Assembly: GCA_000701725.1 (NCBI GenBank) | Contig: JNJQ01000001.1 | Location: forward strand, 124,001-188,000 | Direction: 5' to 3' | Origin: Erysipelotrichaceae bacterium NK3D112 | Lineage (GTDB): Bacteria > Bacillota_I > Bacilli_A > Erysipelotrichales > Erysipelotrichaceae | DNA length: 64,000 nucleotides | Shown: one piece after another, positions 33,923 through 43,669 of the stretch | Numbering within the stretch: position 1 is the stretch's first letter | How the letters are laid out: each line of letters opens with the position of its first letter | Program-made: the position numbers and the translations under genes | The notes under the pieces: generated by a model | What the model was told of the DNA's origin: nothing | The model's input: only the letters and a program-made list of their open reading frames with translations | Databases searched by the model: none

Positions 33923-36667
33923 TCAGAAATCGGTTGTGTAATAGTTGAGCTGGAAGGCTTTGGAAGCTCCCGTGACATCCGCGCCCCAGCAGGTTCTGCC
34001 GTTGTATCTCAGATCAAGCGTTCCTTCAGGATGCTCATCATCCGGCACCTGATAGCTGACCTTGATATCGAATCCGTATCTGTCAGCCCATGCCATGATC
34101 TCATCATATGATGAACCGGAGCCCGGTGCGTAGACATGCTTGGTCGGTGTGACGAATGTGGAGCAGACCTCATTGGACTGGCTGATACCGCTTGAGTATG
34201 CGTAATATCCGCAGACCTGTGTCTCGGTGTTCTCGGAAAGCACGGACTCAAGATTCTCACTGGTTGAACTGCTTCCGGAGCTGACTTCCTTGATGGTTGA
34301 GCCATGCTGGGAAATCCTTGCCTTGTACTGGATGTTTCCATAGACCCAGGAGTAGTCAAACAGACGTCTTCCGGTTGCGCCTACCCAGATCGAACCGTTT
34401 GCACGGCGTAAGGAGATATCCTTGTAGGAGCCTGCCTGTTCAAGCTTGCTGGGATCGGGATAATCCGACCAGCTGAAGGAGACATTGTAGTTGTCATCGA
34501 TCGAAGAGGAGAAGCTTGACAGAGCAGATACGGCTGCCGCTGCCTCAGGTTTTTCGAGTTTGTTGTATTCGGACTTGATCAGACCGGTGGAATACCAGTC
34601 GGAACTCATTCCGGGGATAACCTCAACATAAGGATAAAGGCTCTTGACATGGGTGATCTCGCTGATGCCGTCAGGTCTTGTGACACCGGCGGAAGGGTCA
34701 ACGTTGCGGTTGATGATATCCAGCAGATAGTTCTGGATGAAACCGTTCATGTTGTACTGGATATCCTCATAGTCAAACCAGCACTTGTAGCCTTCATAGA
34801 TCCGGTCATATCCGTACCAGACAACCGTTGTGAACTGGTTTGTCTCAACGACCATCCAGTTGTCCTTGGAGGAGCCTTCGGGAATACCGTATGCCAGACC
34901 TGAGTCACCCCAGTCGGTGGTGCCGGTCTTCGCGTATACCGGATAGCTTCTCGCCAGCAGCTGCATGAAGTTGCCGTAGTTGTAAGATACGTTCTTCTCC
35001 AGCAGGGTGGACATCATGTAGGCAGCCTGTGCGGAGACAACCTGCGTCTTTGTATAATTCATTTCCACCGGCGGCTGTTTGGCGTTGCGGTAGACAATCT
35101 TTGTGATGGTGTGCGGCTCGATATAATTGCCGCCGTTCATGTTGATCGCATGGGCCGCCATCAGCTCCTTCGCCGAAATCGAGAAGGTGGAGGCGCCGAT
35201 TGCGTACTGGATATTGAATTCGTCGCGGTCAAATGTCGCGAAATTAAGTGAATCCAGGAAATCGCAGACACGGTCTGTTCCGACTTCGTCAATGACCGCC
35301 TGCAGTGTCTGGATCGCCGGGGTGTTCAGGGAACGTCCAAGCGCTTCGCTTAACTGCATCTCACCGCTGTATCCGTTTGTATACGCGTTGGAGAAGACGT
35401 GTTCGCCATAAGCGATCGGCTTGTCGGTGATGGTGTGATCGGTTGCCCATCCGCACCATTCAAATGCCAGCAGATAATCCAGGAACGGCTTGACGGTTGA
35501 ACCGGGCTGCGCGTACTGGTCAGTGGCGTGATTCAGCAGCATCGTTCCGCCTCTGGAATAGTTGCGGCCGCCGCCGATACCGATGATCTCACCGGTCTGG
35601 TTGTTTTCGGAAATCATCGCATATTCGATCTTGTCATTGGGCCACACGATTCCATCCCACTCCCCGGCCAGAATCATTTCCATCGCATCCTGGACTTCGG
35701 GATCCATGGCTGTGTAGATTTCCATCGACACATTGAGCGGATCGTTTCCGGTGACTCTTTCCGCTTCCTTGATGACCTCATCAATGTAAGCCTGATACTG
35801 ATAGGCCTCACCGTCATTGATCTTCTTCATCGGATCAACCAGCAGGTCCTCAACCTTGACGCTTCTCGCAAGATCGCCGTCCTCTTCGGTGATGTATCCG
35901 TGGCGGACCATCATGTCGATGACTTCGTTGCGGCGGAAGGTCGCATGTTCAAGATAGTTGTGCGGGTCGTAATAGTAGGGAGAGTTGACAACGCCGGCCA
36001 GCAGCGCACACTCGGATGTGTTGAGTTCCCAGACATTCTTGTCAAAGTACTGTTGGGCTGCCTTCTGCACACCGCGGATGTTGCCGATGCCGCCGTAGTT
36101 CATCTTGTTCAGATACATCTCGAAGATGGCTTTCTTCGTGGACTGCTTTTCCAGATCCATCGCCAGGGCGATCTGCTGAACCTTGTACTCGATGTCCTTG
36201 GTCCGGCTGGTGCCGTCCTCATCATTGACGAAGTAGGTCATCTTGACCAGCTGCATGGTGAAGGTGGAGCCGCCCTGCATATTGCCGCGGGCGAGTGTTT
36301 CCACAACCGCCTTGCCGAAACGCGGGATGTCAAATCCGTTGTGGGTGAAGTAGCGGCTGTCCTCAATCGACAGGAAGGCGTCAATCAGTGCATCGGGAAT
36401 CTGCTCATAGGTGATGTTCTCACGCAGCTGGGTGCCGACGTCGGCGATCTCGGTGCCGTTGACATCGTAGATCAGGGTTGATTCCTGGGTGAAGAAGTCA
36501 TCAACATCAAGTTCCGGTTTTCCTTTGAGCCATGTGTTCAGTCCGTACAGCGCAACCGCGCCGCCGACCAGTTCAAAGCCGACCAGAATCGCCATGAACA
36601 CGGTGATAAATCTGAAACCGTGGAATCTTCTTCTGGGTCCGCCAGTGTTTTTCTTTTTAAACTCCAT
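33923..36667 (-). CDS. ponA: class A penicillin-binding protein (transglycosylase/transpeptidase)
   Basis: 914 residues from ATG 36667. It has a short cytoplasmic N-terminus and one transmembrane helix. The GT51 domain has catalytic Glu in SIEDSRYFTHNG and GGSTFTMQLVK. The transpeptidase domain has the nucleophile motif STVK (in PGSTVKPFLDYL), SLN (in GRSLNTPAI) and KTGTTDWG. A Ser/Thr-rich C-terminal tail follows. It polymerises and cross-links peptidoglycan. Its start overlaps the end of recU by 11 bases, with its ribosome site AAAGGAGG inside recU, the recU-ponA order of Bacillus. Confidence 0.93.
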   Translation of the reverse strand: MEFKKKNTGGPRRRFHGFRFITVFMAILVGFELVGGAVALYGLNTWLKGKPELDVDDFFTQESTLIYDVNGTEIADVGTQLRENITYEQIPDALIDAFLSIEDSRYFTHNGFDIPRFGKAVVETLARGNMQGGSTFTMQLVKMTYFVNDEDGTSRTKDIEYKVQQIALAMDLEKQSTKKAIFEMYLNKMNYGGIGNIRGVQKAAQQYFDKNVWELNTSECALLAGVVNSPYYYDPHNYLEHATFRRNEVIDMMVRHGYITEEDGDLARSVKVEDLLVDPMKKINDGEAYQYQAYIDEVIKEAERVTGNDPLNVSMEIYTAMDPEVQDAMEMILAGEWDGIVWPNDKIEYAMISENNQTGEIIGIGGGRNYSRGGTMLLNHATDQYAQPGSTVKPFLDYLLAFEWCGWATDHTITDKPIAYGEHVFSNAYTNGYSGEMQLSEALGRSLNTPAIQTLQAVIDEVGTDRVCDFLDSLNFATFDRDEFNIQYAIGASTFSISAKELMAAHAINMNGGNYIEPHTITKIVYRNAKQPPVEMNYTKTQVVSAQAAYMMSTLLEKNVSYNYGNFMQLLARSYPVYAKTGTTDWGDSGLAYGIPEGSSKDNWMVVETNQFTTVVWYGYDRIYEGYKCWFDYEDIQYNMNGFIQNYLLDIINRNVDPSAGVTRPDGISEITHVKSLYPYVEVIPGMSSDWYSTGLIKSEYNKLEKPEAAAAVSALSSFSSSIDDNYNVSFSWSDYPDPSKLEQAGSYKDISLRRANGSIWVGATGRRLFDYSWVYGNIQYKARISQHGSTIKEVSSGSSSTSENLESVLSENTETQVCGYYAYSSGISQSNEVCSTFVTPTKHVYAPGSGSSYDEIMAWADRYGFDIKVSYQVPDDEHPEGTLDLRYNGRTCWGADVTGASKAFQLNYYTTDF

Positions 36668-37253
36668 CTGAGGTAGTTCCTCCTTTACTGAAATACAGCC
36701 TGTCCACAATCTTCAGATAGTCCACAGGCCGGATGTAATTTTCCGGGATCAGGTAACCGTTGGTCCTGAACCATTCATACGGGATTGAGCGTCTTTCCGC
36801 ATGGGTATAGAAGTCAATCATGCTTTCCGCTTTGACAAACCAGTTCTCGCCGTACTCGACAAAGCGCACGATCACAAAGGCGATGCCGCCATGACGCACC
36901 ACCGCGTCGAGATGCTTGATCTGGTGCAGATGAATCGATTTGAGCGGAAAGGATGTGCGCGATGCGCATTCCTTGGCCTCAAAGTCAATGTATCTTCCTT
37001 TATATATACCGTTATAGTCGGTTGTGGACGGAATCTTAAAGTATGCTTCCGTGATTTTTGCGGCTGCCCGGTTCGGATAATCCACTTTGACAATGGTTAC
37101 CGGTGTGGGTTTTTTATGGATGACGGCAGTATCATCGGATAGATAGCTGCCGTTTGTCACATTGATATCTTTTTCAAGCGCCATGCCGCGGCCGCCTGCG
37201 GATGCGGTGCCGTGGGCCCAGCTGCTCTTTCTGCCGTTCGGATAATTGACCAT
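36657..37253 (-). CDS. recU: Holliday junction resolvase RecU
   Basis: 198 residues from the ATG at 37253. The frame is open to 37280, but the upstream candidate start codon overlaps a TATAAT -10, and the N-terminus MVNYPNGRK matches the family's usual MIRYPNG start. Conserved segments are AVIHKKPTPV, YFKIPSTTDYNGIYKGRYIDFEAKE (the PD-(D/E)xK core) and TSFPL. It resolves recombination junctions. It is the first gene of the pair with ponA. Confidence 0.95.
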   Translation of the reverse strand: MVNYPNGRKSSWAHGTASAGGRGMALEKDINVTNGSYLSDDTAVIHKKPTPVTIVKVDYPNRAAAKITEAYFKIPSTTDYNGIYKGRYIDFEAKECASRTSFPLKSIHLHQIKHLDAVVRHGGIAFVIVRFVEYGENWFVKAESMIDFYTHAERRSIPYEWFRTNGYLIPENYIRPVDYLKIVDRLYFSKGGTTSDGV

Positions 37254-37358
37254 GTTTGATTCACCGTTGATATTATACATTTGTTCACATAAAGAAGGAA
37301 GATTTATTGATTTTCAAAAATCGGGATGAGATAATCATCTGCAGGAGGTATGTCTCTC

Positions 37359-37694
37359 ATGGCTCTTAAGCTTATCATGGATCCGGAAAAGATCGTCAAT
37401 CAGGAATTCAGCATTGATTTTCAGGGCTACAATCCCGAACAGGTCGATACAATGCTTGACAATGTGATCAAGGATTATCAGACATATGACAAGATGATCA
37501 GCGATCTCAAGGAGAAGATCGGGGATCTCGAAAGAACCAATGCCTCTTTGCGGGCAAAACTGATCGAAGTCGAAGGAAAAGCAAAGGCGCAGGCGGATGC
37601 CGATCCGATGCAGCTGGGCGCTTCCCAGATTGATATTCTCAAGCGTCTTTCCCGTCTTGAGAAGCAGGTGTTCGATTCGAAGAACCGCAAATAA
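37359..37694 (+). CDS. gpsB: GpsB-like cell division protein
   Basis: 111 residues from the ATG at 37359; an in-frame ATG at 37350 abuts the AGGAGG site too closely to be used. The DivIVA/GpsB N-terminal motif is FSIDFQGYNPEQVDTMLDNVI, followed by a coiled coil with KIGDLERTNASLRAKL. It coordinates septal and peripheral wall growth with penicillin-binding proteins. The neighbour ponA encodes such a partner. gpsB next to the RNase P RNA gene is a known Firmicutes arrangement. Confidence 0.93.
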   Translation: MALKLIMDPEKIVNQEFSIDFQGYNPEQVDTMLDNVIKDYQTYDKMISDLKEKIGDLERTNASLRAKLIEVEGKAKAQADADPMQLGASQIDILKRLSRLEKQVFDSKNRK

Positions 37695-37697
37695 AAA

Positions 37698-38062
37698 CGA
37701 TTATGCGCACATGAGGCGGCCGCTGGCATAGTTCAGAGGAAAGTCCATGCTCGCACTGTCTGCGATGACAGTAGTGTCTGTGCTGGTCCAATCAATAAGG
37801 CCAGGCATCCGCAAGGATGACGGCGGAACCGAAGCCTAAAGGCGTATGCCCATGGTGGAGGTCCTTAAGGTGTCACAGTGACGAAGTCCCCGAGGAAACG
37901 CGGGGAGTGGAACGCGATAAACCCCTCAGGCGAGAAACCCAAATTTGGTAGGGGAACCGGAAAGGGTGAAATGAAACCACGATCCGGCTGCACTTCTGTG
38001 CAGAGATAAATGGCTGCCGCACCGCAAGGTGAACAGAACATGGCTTATGATTGTGCTCATAT
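37698..38062 (+). ncRNA. rnpB: RNase P RNA
   Basis: Conserved cores are present in order: GAGGAAAGTCCATGCTCGC near the 5' end, GAAACCCAAATTTGGTAGGG with GGGGAACC, and ACAGAACATGGCTTA near the 3' end. The ends pair roughly as helix P1 (TTATGCGCACA with a matching segment near 38045-38062). It is the catalytic RNA that matures tRNA 5' ends. It follows gpsB, as in Bacillus. The exact 5' and 3' ends are estimated. Confidence 0.95.
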
Positions 38063-38063
38063 A

Positions 38064-38095
38064 AGGAGGAGAACCGATATTCTCCTCCTGTTTTT
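38064..38095 (+). terminator. terminator of rnpB
   Basis: Perfect 10-bp stem AGGAGGAGAA (38064-38073), loop CCGATA, TTCTCCTCCT (38080-38089), then GTTTTT. Confidence 0.9.
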
Positions 38096-38263
38096 ATGAG
38101 ATTGACTGTGCATATGCATATCAATTGCGCAACAAACAATCTTTTGATATAATACAGATGTCGCACATGAATATGCGCTTCCGTGGCCGGAAGCCGTTTA
38201 CGTAAATGAACGCATGTTGTGATATACTTGTAAACGTTGAGATATAAAGGAGGAAGAAATACC
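38096..38263. promoter_or_regulatory. promoter region of pgsA
   Basis: TTTTGATATAAT (about 38143-38154) gives one extended -10. A second -10-like TGATATACT is near 38220. A small hairpin GCTTCC-GTGGCC-GGAAGC (38179-38196) lies between them. The ribosome site is AAAGGAGGAAG. Confidence 0.5.
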
Positions 38264-38857
38264 ATGAATCTTCCCAACAGACTGACAGTTTTCAGAATCG
38301 TGCTGATTCCCGTGATTATTCTGATTTATCTGTTCCCTTACGCATCGTTCGGAATCGAGCCTTCCGTGATCCAGGTCGGCAGTGTGTCACTGTCCGTGAT
38401 CAACCTGATCGCTCTGGCAGTTTATATTGTGGCGGCTTTGACCGACGCGCTTGACGGACATATCGCCCGTTCCCGCAACATGATCACAACCTTCGGCAAA
38501 TTCGCCGATCCGATCGCCGACAAACTGCTGACAACGACAATGTTTCTGCTGTTTGTGGCGCGCGGATTGATTCCGGTTGTGCCGGTGATCATCATGATCG
38601 CCCGCGATACGGTCGTCGATGGCTGCCGCATGATGGCGGCGACCAACGGCAAGGTCGTGGCTGCCGGCATGATGGGCAAACTCAAAACAGTGCTGCAGAT
38701 GGTTACCGTGGCACTTATTCTTCTGAACAATCTGCCGTTTGAACTGCTCGGCATTCCGGTCAGCTCCTTCATGCTGTGGTTTGCAGCACTTGTGAGCTTC
38801 GCTTCCGGCGTGCAGTATTTCAACCAGATGAAAGAAGATATTATGGAATCCAAATAA
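38264..38857 (+). CDS. pgsA: CDP-diacylglycerol-glycerol-3-phosphate 3-phosphatidyltransferase
   Basis: 197 residues from ATG 38264, which follows AAAGGAGGAAG. The CDP-alcohol phosphatidyltransferase signature D-G-x2-A-R-x8-G-x3-D-x3-D is exact (DALDGHIARSRNM...GKFADPIADKLL). About four to six membrane helices surround it. It makes phosphatidylglycerol phosphate, the precursor of the main anionic lipid. It precedes recA as in Bacillus, though cinA is missing between them. Confidence 0.94.
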   Translation: MNLPNRLTVFRIVLIPVIILIYLFPYASFGIEPSVIQVGSVSLSVINLIALAVYIVAALTDALDGHIARSRNMITTFGKFADPIADKLLTTTMFLLFVARGLIPVVPVIIMIARDTVVDGCRMMAATNGKVVAAGMMGKLKTVLQMVTVALILLNNLPFELLGIPVSSFMLWFAALVSFASGVQYFNQMKEDIMESK

Positions 38858-38913
38858 AAATCACTGAGGAAACCGCCTGTCTGCGGTGAATATCAGTATC
38901 AGCAGGAGGCCTT

Positions 38914-39960
38914 ATGGCAAAAGAGAAAACAGTAAAAAATGTAACAGATGAAAAGAAGGATCAGCTGCTTGCGGAAGCGCTGAAGGCAATTGAAAAGGAA
39001 TACGGCAAAGGCTCCATCATGAAGCTTGGCGACAGGGCGGAAGTATCAGTTGACGCGATTCCTTCCGGATCCCTCGCGCTTGATCAGGCGCTTGGCATCG
39101 GCGGCTATCCGAAAGGCAGAATCGTTGAGATCTACGGACCGGAATCCTCCGGTAAGACAACCCTTGCCCTCCATGCGATTGCCGAATGCCAGAAGCAGGG
39201 CGGCAGATGCGCATTCATCGACGCGGAAAATGCGATTGATCCGGTTTATGCGAAGAACCTCGGTGTGGATATTGATGAGCTCATTCTCTCCCAGCCGGAC
39301 TCCGGTGAACAGGCTCTTGAGATCACCGAACTTCTGATCAAGAGCGGCGCCATTGACCTGGTTGTCATCGACTCGGTCGCGGCACTGGTTCCCCAGGCTG
39401 AACTGGATGGCGAAATGGGCGATGCGTCGGTCGGTCTGCAGGCAAGACTGATGTCCAAGGCAATGAGAAAGCTTGCCGGCGTCATGAACCGTTCCAGCAC
39501 AACCGCCATCTTCATCAACCAGCTGCGTGAAAAGGTCGGCATCATGTTCGGCAACCCCGAAACAACCCCGGGCGGCCGCGCGCTGAAATTCTACGCTTCC
39601 GTCAGACTGGATGTCAGAAGAGGCGAGACACTGAAAAACGGCCAGGATGCGATCGGCAGCGCCACCAAGATCAAGGTTGTCAAAAACAAAGTCGCGCCGC
39701 CGTTCAAGACAGCGACCGTCAATATCATCTATGGCGAAGGCATCAGCCATCTGGATGAGATCATCAACCTCGCGGTTGAATATGACATTATCGACAAGGC
39801 CGGCGCATGGTTCTCCTACCATGGCGACAAGATCGGCCAGGGCTTCAATGCAGTCAGGGAATATGTGAAGTCCCATCCTGAATTCGATGCGGAAATCACC
39901 GATCAGGTCAAGGCAAAGCTCTTCCCGGACAAAAATGCGCCGCAGCCCGAAGCGGAATAA
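38914..39960 (+). CDS. recA: recombinase RecA
   Basis: 348 residues, the standard length. Walker A is GPESSGKTT, and other hallmarks are [28 protein letters not shown] and [26 protein letters not shown]. It coats single-stranded DNA for strand exchange and triggers LexA cleavage. No obvious LexA box was found by eye in the 56 bases upstream. A ribosome site (AGGAGG) stands ahead of the start. Confidence 0.99.
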   Translation: MAKEKTVKNVTDEKKDQLLAEALKAIEKEYGKGSIMKLGDRAEVSVDAIPSGSLALDQALGIGGYPKGRIVEIYGPESSGKTTLALHAIAECQKQGGRCAFIDAENAIDPVYAKNLGVDIDELILSQPDSGEQALEITELLIKSGAIDLVVIDSVAALVPQAELDGEMGDASVGLQARLMSKAMRKLAGVMNRSSTTAIFINQLREKVGIMFGNPETTPGGRALKFYASVRLDVRRGETLKNGQDAIGSATKIKVVKNKVAPPFKTATVNIIYGEGISHLDEIINLAVEYDIIDKAGAWFSYHGDKIGQGFNAVREYVKSHPEFDAEITDQVKAKLFPDKNAPQPEAE

Positions 39961-39968
39961 ACATGCGG

Positions 39969-39996
39969 ACTCTCCTGTCAAAACAGGGGAGTTTTT
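39969..39996 (+). terminator. recA terminator
   Basis: ACTCTCCTGT (39969-39978), loop CAAA, ACAGGGGAGT (39983-39992), then TTTT. Confidence 0.88.
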
Positions 39997-40104
39997 ATAT
40001 GTTTCCGGGAAGATTCTGATCAGTTTCATGCCTTTGCGCGCAAAGCTTTTGGCGTGTGCTGAATAATGATTGAAGTCATGTTTGATTTATGCTAATTTAT
40101 CTAA

Positions 40105-40205
40105 GTCTGGGGGAGTAGCGGACGCAAAAGATGCGCGGAAAGGTCGTCATCACGGCATATGCCCGGCCTTCCTTAAATCGCAAGACCCATGCGGCTTTTG
40201 GCGGC
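40105..40205 (+). promoter_or_regulatory. yybP-ykoY (manganese) riboswitch
   Basis: The 321-bp leader before the exchanger gene contains the family cores in order: GGGGGAGTAGC (40109-40119), GGTCGTCATCACGGC, then CCCGGCC and CGCAAGACCCATGCGGC. A likely promoter is TTGAAG-n17-TAATTT just upstream. A possible terminator stem with T-run (GCAGC...GCTGCGTTTTGTTTT, about 40230-40258) would be the switch. The family binds Mn2+ and turns on export. Assignment is from memory of the consensus. Confidence 0.82.
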
Positions 40206-40281
40206 TGTGTGGTTTGATATGATCATGCAGCGCGGCTGTTGAAGCTGCGTTTTGTTTTGAAAAAACGGAAGGTAAGAATTT

Positions 40282-41253
40282 ATGTTACAGGCATGTTTAT
40301 TGTTTCTGCTCGGCTTTGCGCTTCTGATCAAGGGCGGCGACTGGTTTGTGGACGGGGCGACCGGAATTGCCCACCGTTTCCATCTGCCCGAGCTTCTGAT
40401 CGGCGCAACCGTCGTATCCATCGGCACAACCCTGCCCGAAGTCATGGTAAGCGCCCAGGCTGCGCTTCAGCATAACAGCGGCATCTCATACGGAAACGCG
40501 ATCGGCTCCATCATCTGCAACACATCACTGATTGCAGCGCTGACCGTCACATTCGCGCCCGGCCCCGTCAATAAGAAATCACTGCGTCTGCCCGCGGCCG
40601 CATTCTTCATCGCCGCATTCATCTATTCCTTCGTCGCCTACACAAGCGGTCAGTTCACACGTCTGTTCGGTATCTGCCTGCTTGCCATGTTTGCCGCTTA
40701 CATGTTTCTGTCCGTCAGAGCCATGAAAAACGGAGAGATGGGCGATGATCCTGCTGAAGAAGAGGAAGAGAAGAAGGAAATGTCTCTTGGCCAGGAGCTT
40801 CTTCTGCTGGTGATCGGCGCTGCCGCAATTGCCGTCGGTGCCAACCTGCTGGTTGAAAACGGAACCATCATTGCAAGCGCGCTGGGTGTTCCGGATTCCG
40901 TCATCGGTCTGACCATGGTCGCCCTTGGCACTTCGCTGCCGGAGCTTGTCACCGCTGTCACTTCCCTGATGAAGGGCCATGGCGCACTGTCTCTTGGCAA
41001 TGTCATCGGCGCCAACCTGTTCAATATCGTGCTGGTCTCCGGTATGGCAATGACCCTGACACCGTTCTCCATTCCGTCCGAGAAGATGATCTTCGGAATG
41101 AATTCATCGCTGATCATCGATATTCCGGTCATGCTCGGCGTCATGGCGCTGCTGTGCATCCCGGCACTTAAGAAGGGAAGACTGTACAGAATACAGGGAA
41201 TCATCCTGTTATGCATCTATGCGGTTTTCACCATTTATCAGTTTCTGATCTGA
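40282..41253 (+). CDS. calcium/cation antiporter-family exporter, probably manganese-regulated
   Basis: 323 residues with ten to eleven membrane helices. Two alpha repeats are visible: GATVVSIGTTLPEVMVSAQAAL and GLTMVALGTSLPELVTAVTS, followed by SLGNVIGANLFNIVLV. This is the Na+(K+)/Ca2+ exchanger (CaCA) family of YrbG-like proteins. A central acidic and lysine-rich loop (DDPAEEEEEKKEM) divides the halves. The yybP-ykoY leader argues that its physiological cargo includes Mn2+ rather than only Ca2+. Confidence 0.9.
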   Translation: MLQACLLFLLGFALLIKGGDWFVDGATGIAHRFHLPELLIGATVVSIGTTLPEVMVSAQAALQHNSGISYGNAIGSIICNTSLIAALTVTFAPGPVNKKSLRLPAAAFFIAAFIYSFVAYTSGQFTRLFGICLLAMFAAYMFLSVRAMKNGEMGDDPAEEEEEKKEMSLGQELLLLVIGAAAIAVGANLLVENGTIIASALGVPDSVIGLTMVALGTSLPELVTAVTSLMKGHGALSLGNVIGANLFNIVLVSGMAMTLTPFSIPSEKMIFGMNSSLIIDIPVMLGVMALLCIPALKKGRLYRIQGIILLCIYAVFTIYQFLI

Positions 41254-41275
41254 GTTTATCTGAACAACCCTGAAG

Positions 41276-41301
41276 AGGACGGGCATTGCGCCTGTCCTTT
41301 T
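41276..41301 (+). terminator. terminator of the cation exchanger gene
   Basis: AGGACGGGC (41276-41284) and GCCTGTCCT (41290-41298), then TTT. Confidence 0.8.
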
Positions 41302-41319
41302 GTCTGTTATAATCACCGT

Positions 41320-41814
41320 ATGGACTACGGCAGATTTTATGAGCGGATCTCACGCATATTCAGAAACAACGGAAGACTGCACGCGGCTCTGATCTATTTC
41401 AATATGTATTTCACCTATACGATGTACATTCTGTACCCGTGTCTCTTGGTGATGCTGCTGTTCACAGAAAGGAAGCTCTTTCTGCGCACATTGATCGTTC
41501 CGGCCGTCTTTTTTTACGTCCTGACCGAAGTCCGCAAGAAAATCAACCGTGAAAGACCGTATGAAAGATGGAATATGGATGTGCTGCTGGAAAAGAGCAC
41601 CAGAGGCAACTCCATGCCAAGCCGCCATGTGTTTTCAGCGGTCATGATCACCATGTGCATATACCAGGTGTCACCTGCACTTGGCGCATTATTGCTGGTG
41701 TTCTGCGTATTTTCGGCAGTTGTGCGTGTGCTGCTGGGCGTGCATTATCCGCTCGATGTGATTGTCGGATATCTATGCGGTCTCTTAGGCGGCTGGGTGA
41801 TGTATCTGCTGTAA
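41320..41814 (+). CDS. PAP2-family phosphatase
   Basis: 164 residues, with four to five membrane helices. The phosphatase motifs are K-x5-RP (KKINRERPYE), SMPSRHVFSAVM (PSxH) and S/G-R-x5-H-x3-D in VRVLLGVHYPLDVIVG. It likely dephosphorylates a lipid such as undecaprenyl pyrophosphate or phosphatidate. The extended -10 TGTTATAAT (41305-41313) is 6 nt from the ATG and there is no Shine-Dalgarno, so the message is probably leaderless. Confidence 0.92.
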   Translation: MDYGRFYERISRIFRNNGRLHAALIYFNMYFTYTMYILYPCLLVMLLFTERKLFLRTLIVPAVFFYVLTEVRKKINRERPYERWNMDVLLEKSTRGNSMPSRHVFSAVMITMCIYQVSPALGALLLVFCVFSAVVRVLLGVHYPLDVIVGYLCGLLGGWVMYLL

Positions 41815-41924
41815 CCGCTTCCCGTAAGGCGCGCATGCGGTTTAACAGACTTGTGAAATCGTCACAAAACGGATATAATAACGCGGGAGATTTTAATCTC
41901 ACAGATGAAAATGGAGGATAGAAT

Positions 41925-43478
41925 ATGGGAACTCTATGGACCGCCATTTTGTCTGTTATTGTAGGTTTGATCGTCGGCATCGCGATCATGATCGTTGCCG
42001 ATAAGATGGGACTGGACAGAGCCAAGGAAAAGTCCCGTGACATTCTTGATGAAGCTAACTCAAAAGCGGAAACCGTTGTGCGCCAGGCGAACCTTGACGG
42101 CAAACAGCAGGTTTATGAAATGAAACTTCAGGCTGAGAAGGAAATCAAAAATCAGCGTGAACGAATTCAGCAGACTGAAAACAAACTTCTTCGCCAGGAG
42201 GACAGCCTGACTTTCCGTGAAAAGAATCTGGTACAGAAAGAAAACAAACTCAGTGAGAAGGAAAAACTCGCTGATTCAAAACTTGCAAATCTCAGCAAAA
42301 TGGAAGAGGAGATCCAGAAGAACATCAGCCGTCAGGTTGCCGAACTCGAAAGAATTGCCGGCATGAACCAGGAGGATGCGAAGAAGGAGCTCATGGAAGC
42401 CGTCGAAAAGAAGACGGAAAAGGAAATTGCGCAGTATCTTCATGAACAGCAGGAGGAAGCCGAAACAAAGGCTGCCGATGTTGCCAGAAACATTATCTCC
42501 CTGGCAATCCAGCGTTATTCTCAGGAGGAGACAATCGAGCGCACCGTTTCCACAGTCACACTGCCAAGCGAGGAAATGAAGGGCCGCATCATCGGCCGTG
42601 AGGGCCGCAACATCAAGGCGATTGAGCAGGCCACCGGCGTCGATCTGATCATCGACGACACACCGGACATCATCACCGTTTCCTGCTTTGATCCGATCCG
42701 CCGTGAAATTGCCAGACAGTCTCTGGAGATTCTCATGAAAGACGGACGCATCCAGCCGGGAAGAATCGAAGAAGTCGTCGAAAAGGTGACAAGGGAACTC
42801 GATGAGACAATCATGAAGATCGGCAACGACGCCATCTTCAAGCTCGGCATCGGCAGAATGAACAAGGAACTGGTCAAACTGATCGGACGTCTGAGATTCC
42901 GTTACAGCTATGGCCAGAACGGTCTTGAGCATTCCATGGAAGTTGCCATGCTCGCGGGTATGATGGCCGCTGAGCTGGGACTGAACCAGGGTCTTGCCAA
43001 GCGTGCAGGTCTATTGCATGACATCGGCAAAGCGCTTGACTTCGAACAGGAAGGCTCACATGTCGAACTCGGCGCAAGAGTCGCAAAGAAATACGGCGAA
43101 AACAGCATTGTCGTCAATTCCATTGAAAGCCATCACGGCGACACCGAAGCACAGGACATCATCGCTGTTCTTGTGGCGGCGGCGGACACACTCTCCGCAG
43201 CCAGACCGGGCGCCCGCTATGAATCGATGGAAGGCTATATCAACAGACTGGAATCCCTGGAAAAGATCGCTTCCGGATTCGAAGGCGTTGACAAGGCATT
43301 CGCCATCCAGGCCGGCCGTGAGGTTCGAGTGCTGGTCAAACCTGACAAGATCGATGACATCACCATGGTCAAGATCGCCCATGATATCCGTGAGAAGATT
43401 GAGAATGAACTGACTTATCCGGGTCAGATCAAGGTCACTCTGATCAGGGAAGTCAGGGTTCAGGAACTCGCCCGCTGA
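41925..43478 (+). CDS. rny: ribonuclease Y
   Basis: 517 residues, the normal length. An N-terminal membrane anchor (ILSVIVGLIVGIAIMIV) is followed by a long coiled coil (residues about 40-190), a KH domain (GRIIGREGRNIKAIEQATGVD) and an HD domain (GLLHDIGKALD, and later HHGD). It initiates mRNA decay at the membrane in Firmicutes. It leads the conserved rny-ymdB pair. The start at 41925 follows GGAGGAT. Confidence 0.97.
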   Translation: MGTLWTAILSVIVGLIVGIAIMIVADKMGLDRAKEKSRDILDEANSKAETVVRQANLDGKQQVYEMKLQAEKEIKNQRERIQQTENKLLRQEDSLTFREKNLVQKENKLSEKEKLADSKLANLSKMEEEIQKNISRQVAELERIAGMNQEDAKKELMEAVEKKTEKEIAQYLHEQQEEAETKAADVARNIISLAIQRYSQEETIERTVSTVTLPSEEMKGRIIGREGRNIKAIEQATGVDLIIDDTPDIITVSCFDPIRREIARQSLEILMKDGRIQPGRIEEVVEKVTRELDETIMKIGNDAIFKLGIGRMNKELVKLIGRLRFRYSYGQNGLEHSMEVAMLAGMMAAELGLNQGLAKRAGLLHDIGKALDFEQEGSHVELGARVAKKYGENSIVVNSIESHHGDTEAQDIIAVLVAAADTLSAARPGARYESMEGYINRLESLEKIASGFEGVDKAFAIQAGREVRVLVKPDKIDDITMVKIAHDIREKIENELTYPGQIKVTLIREVRVQELAR

Positions 43479-43486
43479 TCACTTAC

Positions 43487-43515
43487 AAAAGCACTGCAGT
43501 TATACAGTGCTTTTT
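43487..43515 (+). terminator. rny terminator
   Basis: AAAAGCACTG (43487-43496) and CAGTGC (43505-43510) with TTTTTG. Confidence 0.85.
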
Positions 43516-43669
43516 GTTTTGTATGCCCTACAGCATGTATGCATAAGCTTGACAGGTGCGGATTCAAGCCTTGAAAGCGTAATCCGAAACCTGTATGATA
43601 TGTGCACGTGAAATGAGTTTCACCAGGCGGATGCGGATTATGGGGGCTGCATTCACCGGAAGGGTTTAC

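Noticed and set aside
35528-36481. Large open frame on the plus strand opposite the penicillin-binding protein
   Set aside because: It is antisense to a gene with clear catalytic motifs and has no ribosome site or family resemblance; a shadow frame.
39046-40029. Large minus-strand open frame opposite recA
   Set aside because: recA is certain on the plus strand; the frame is a codon-usage shadow.
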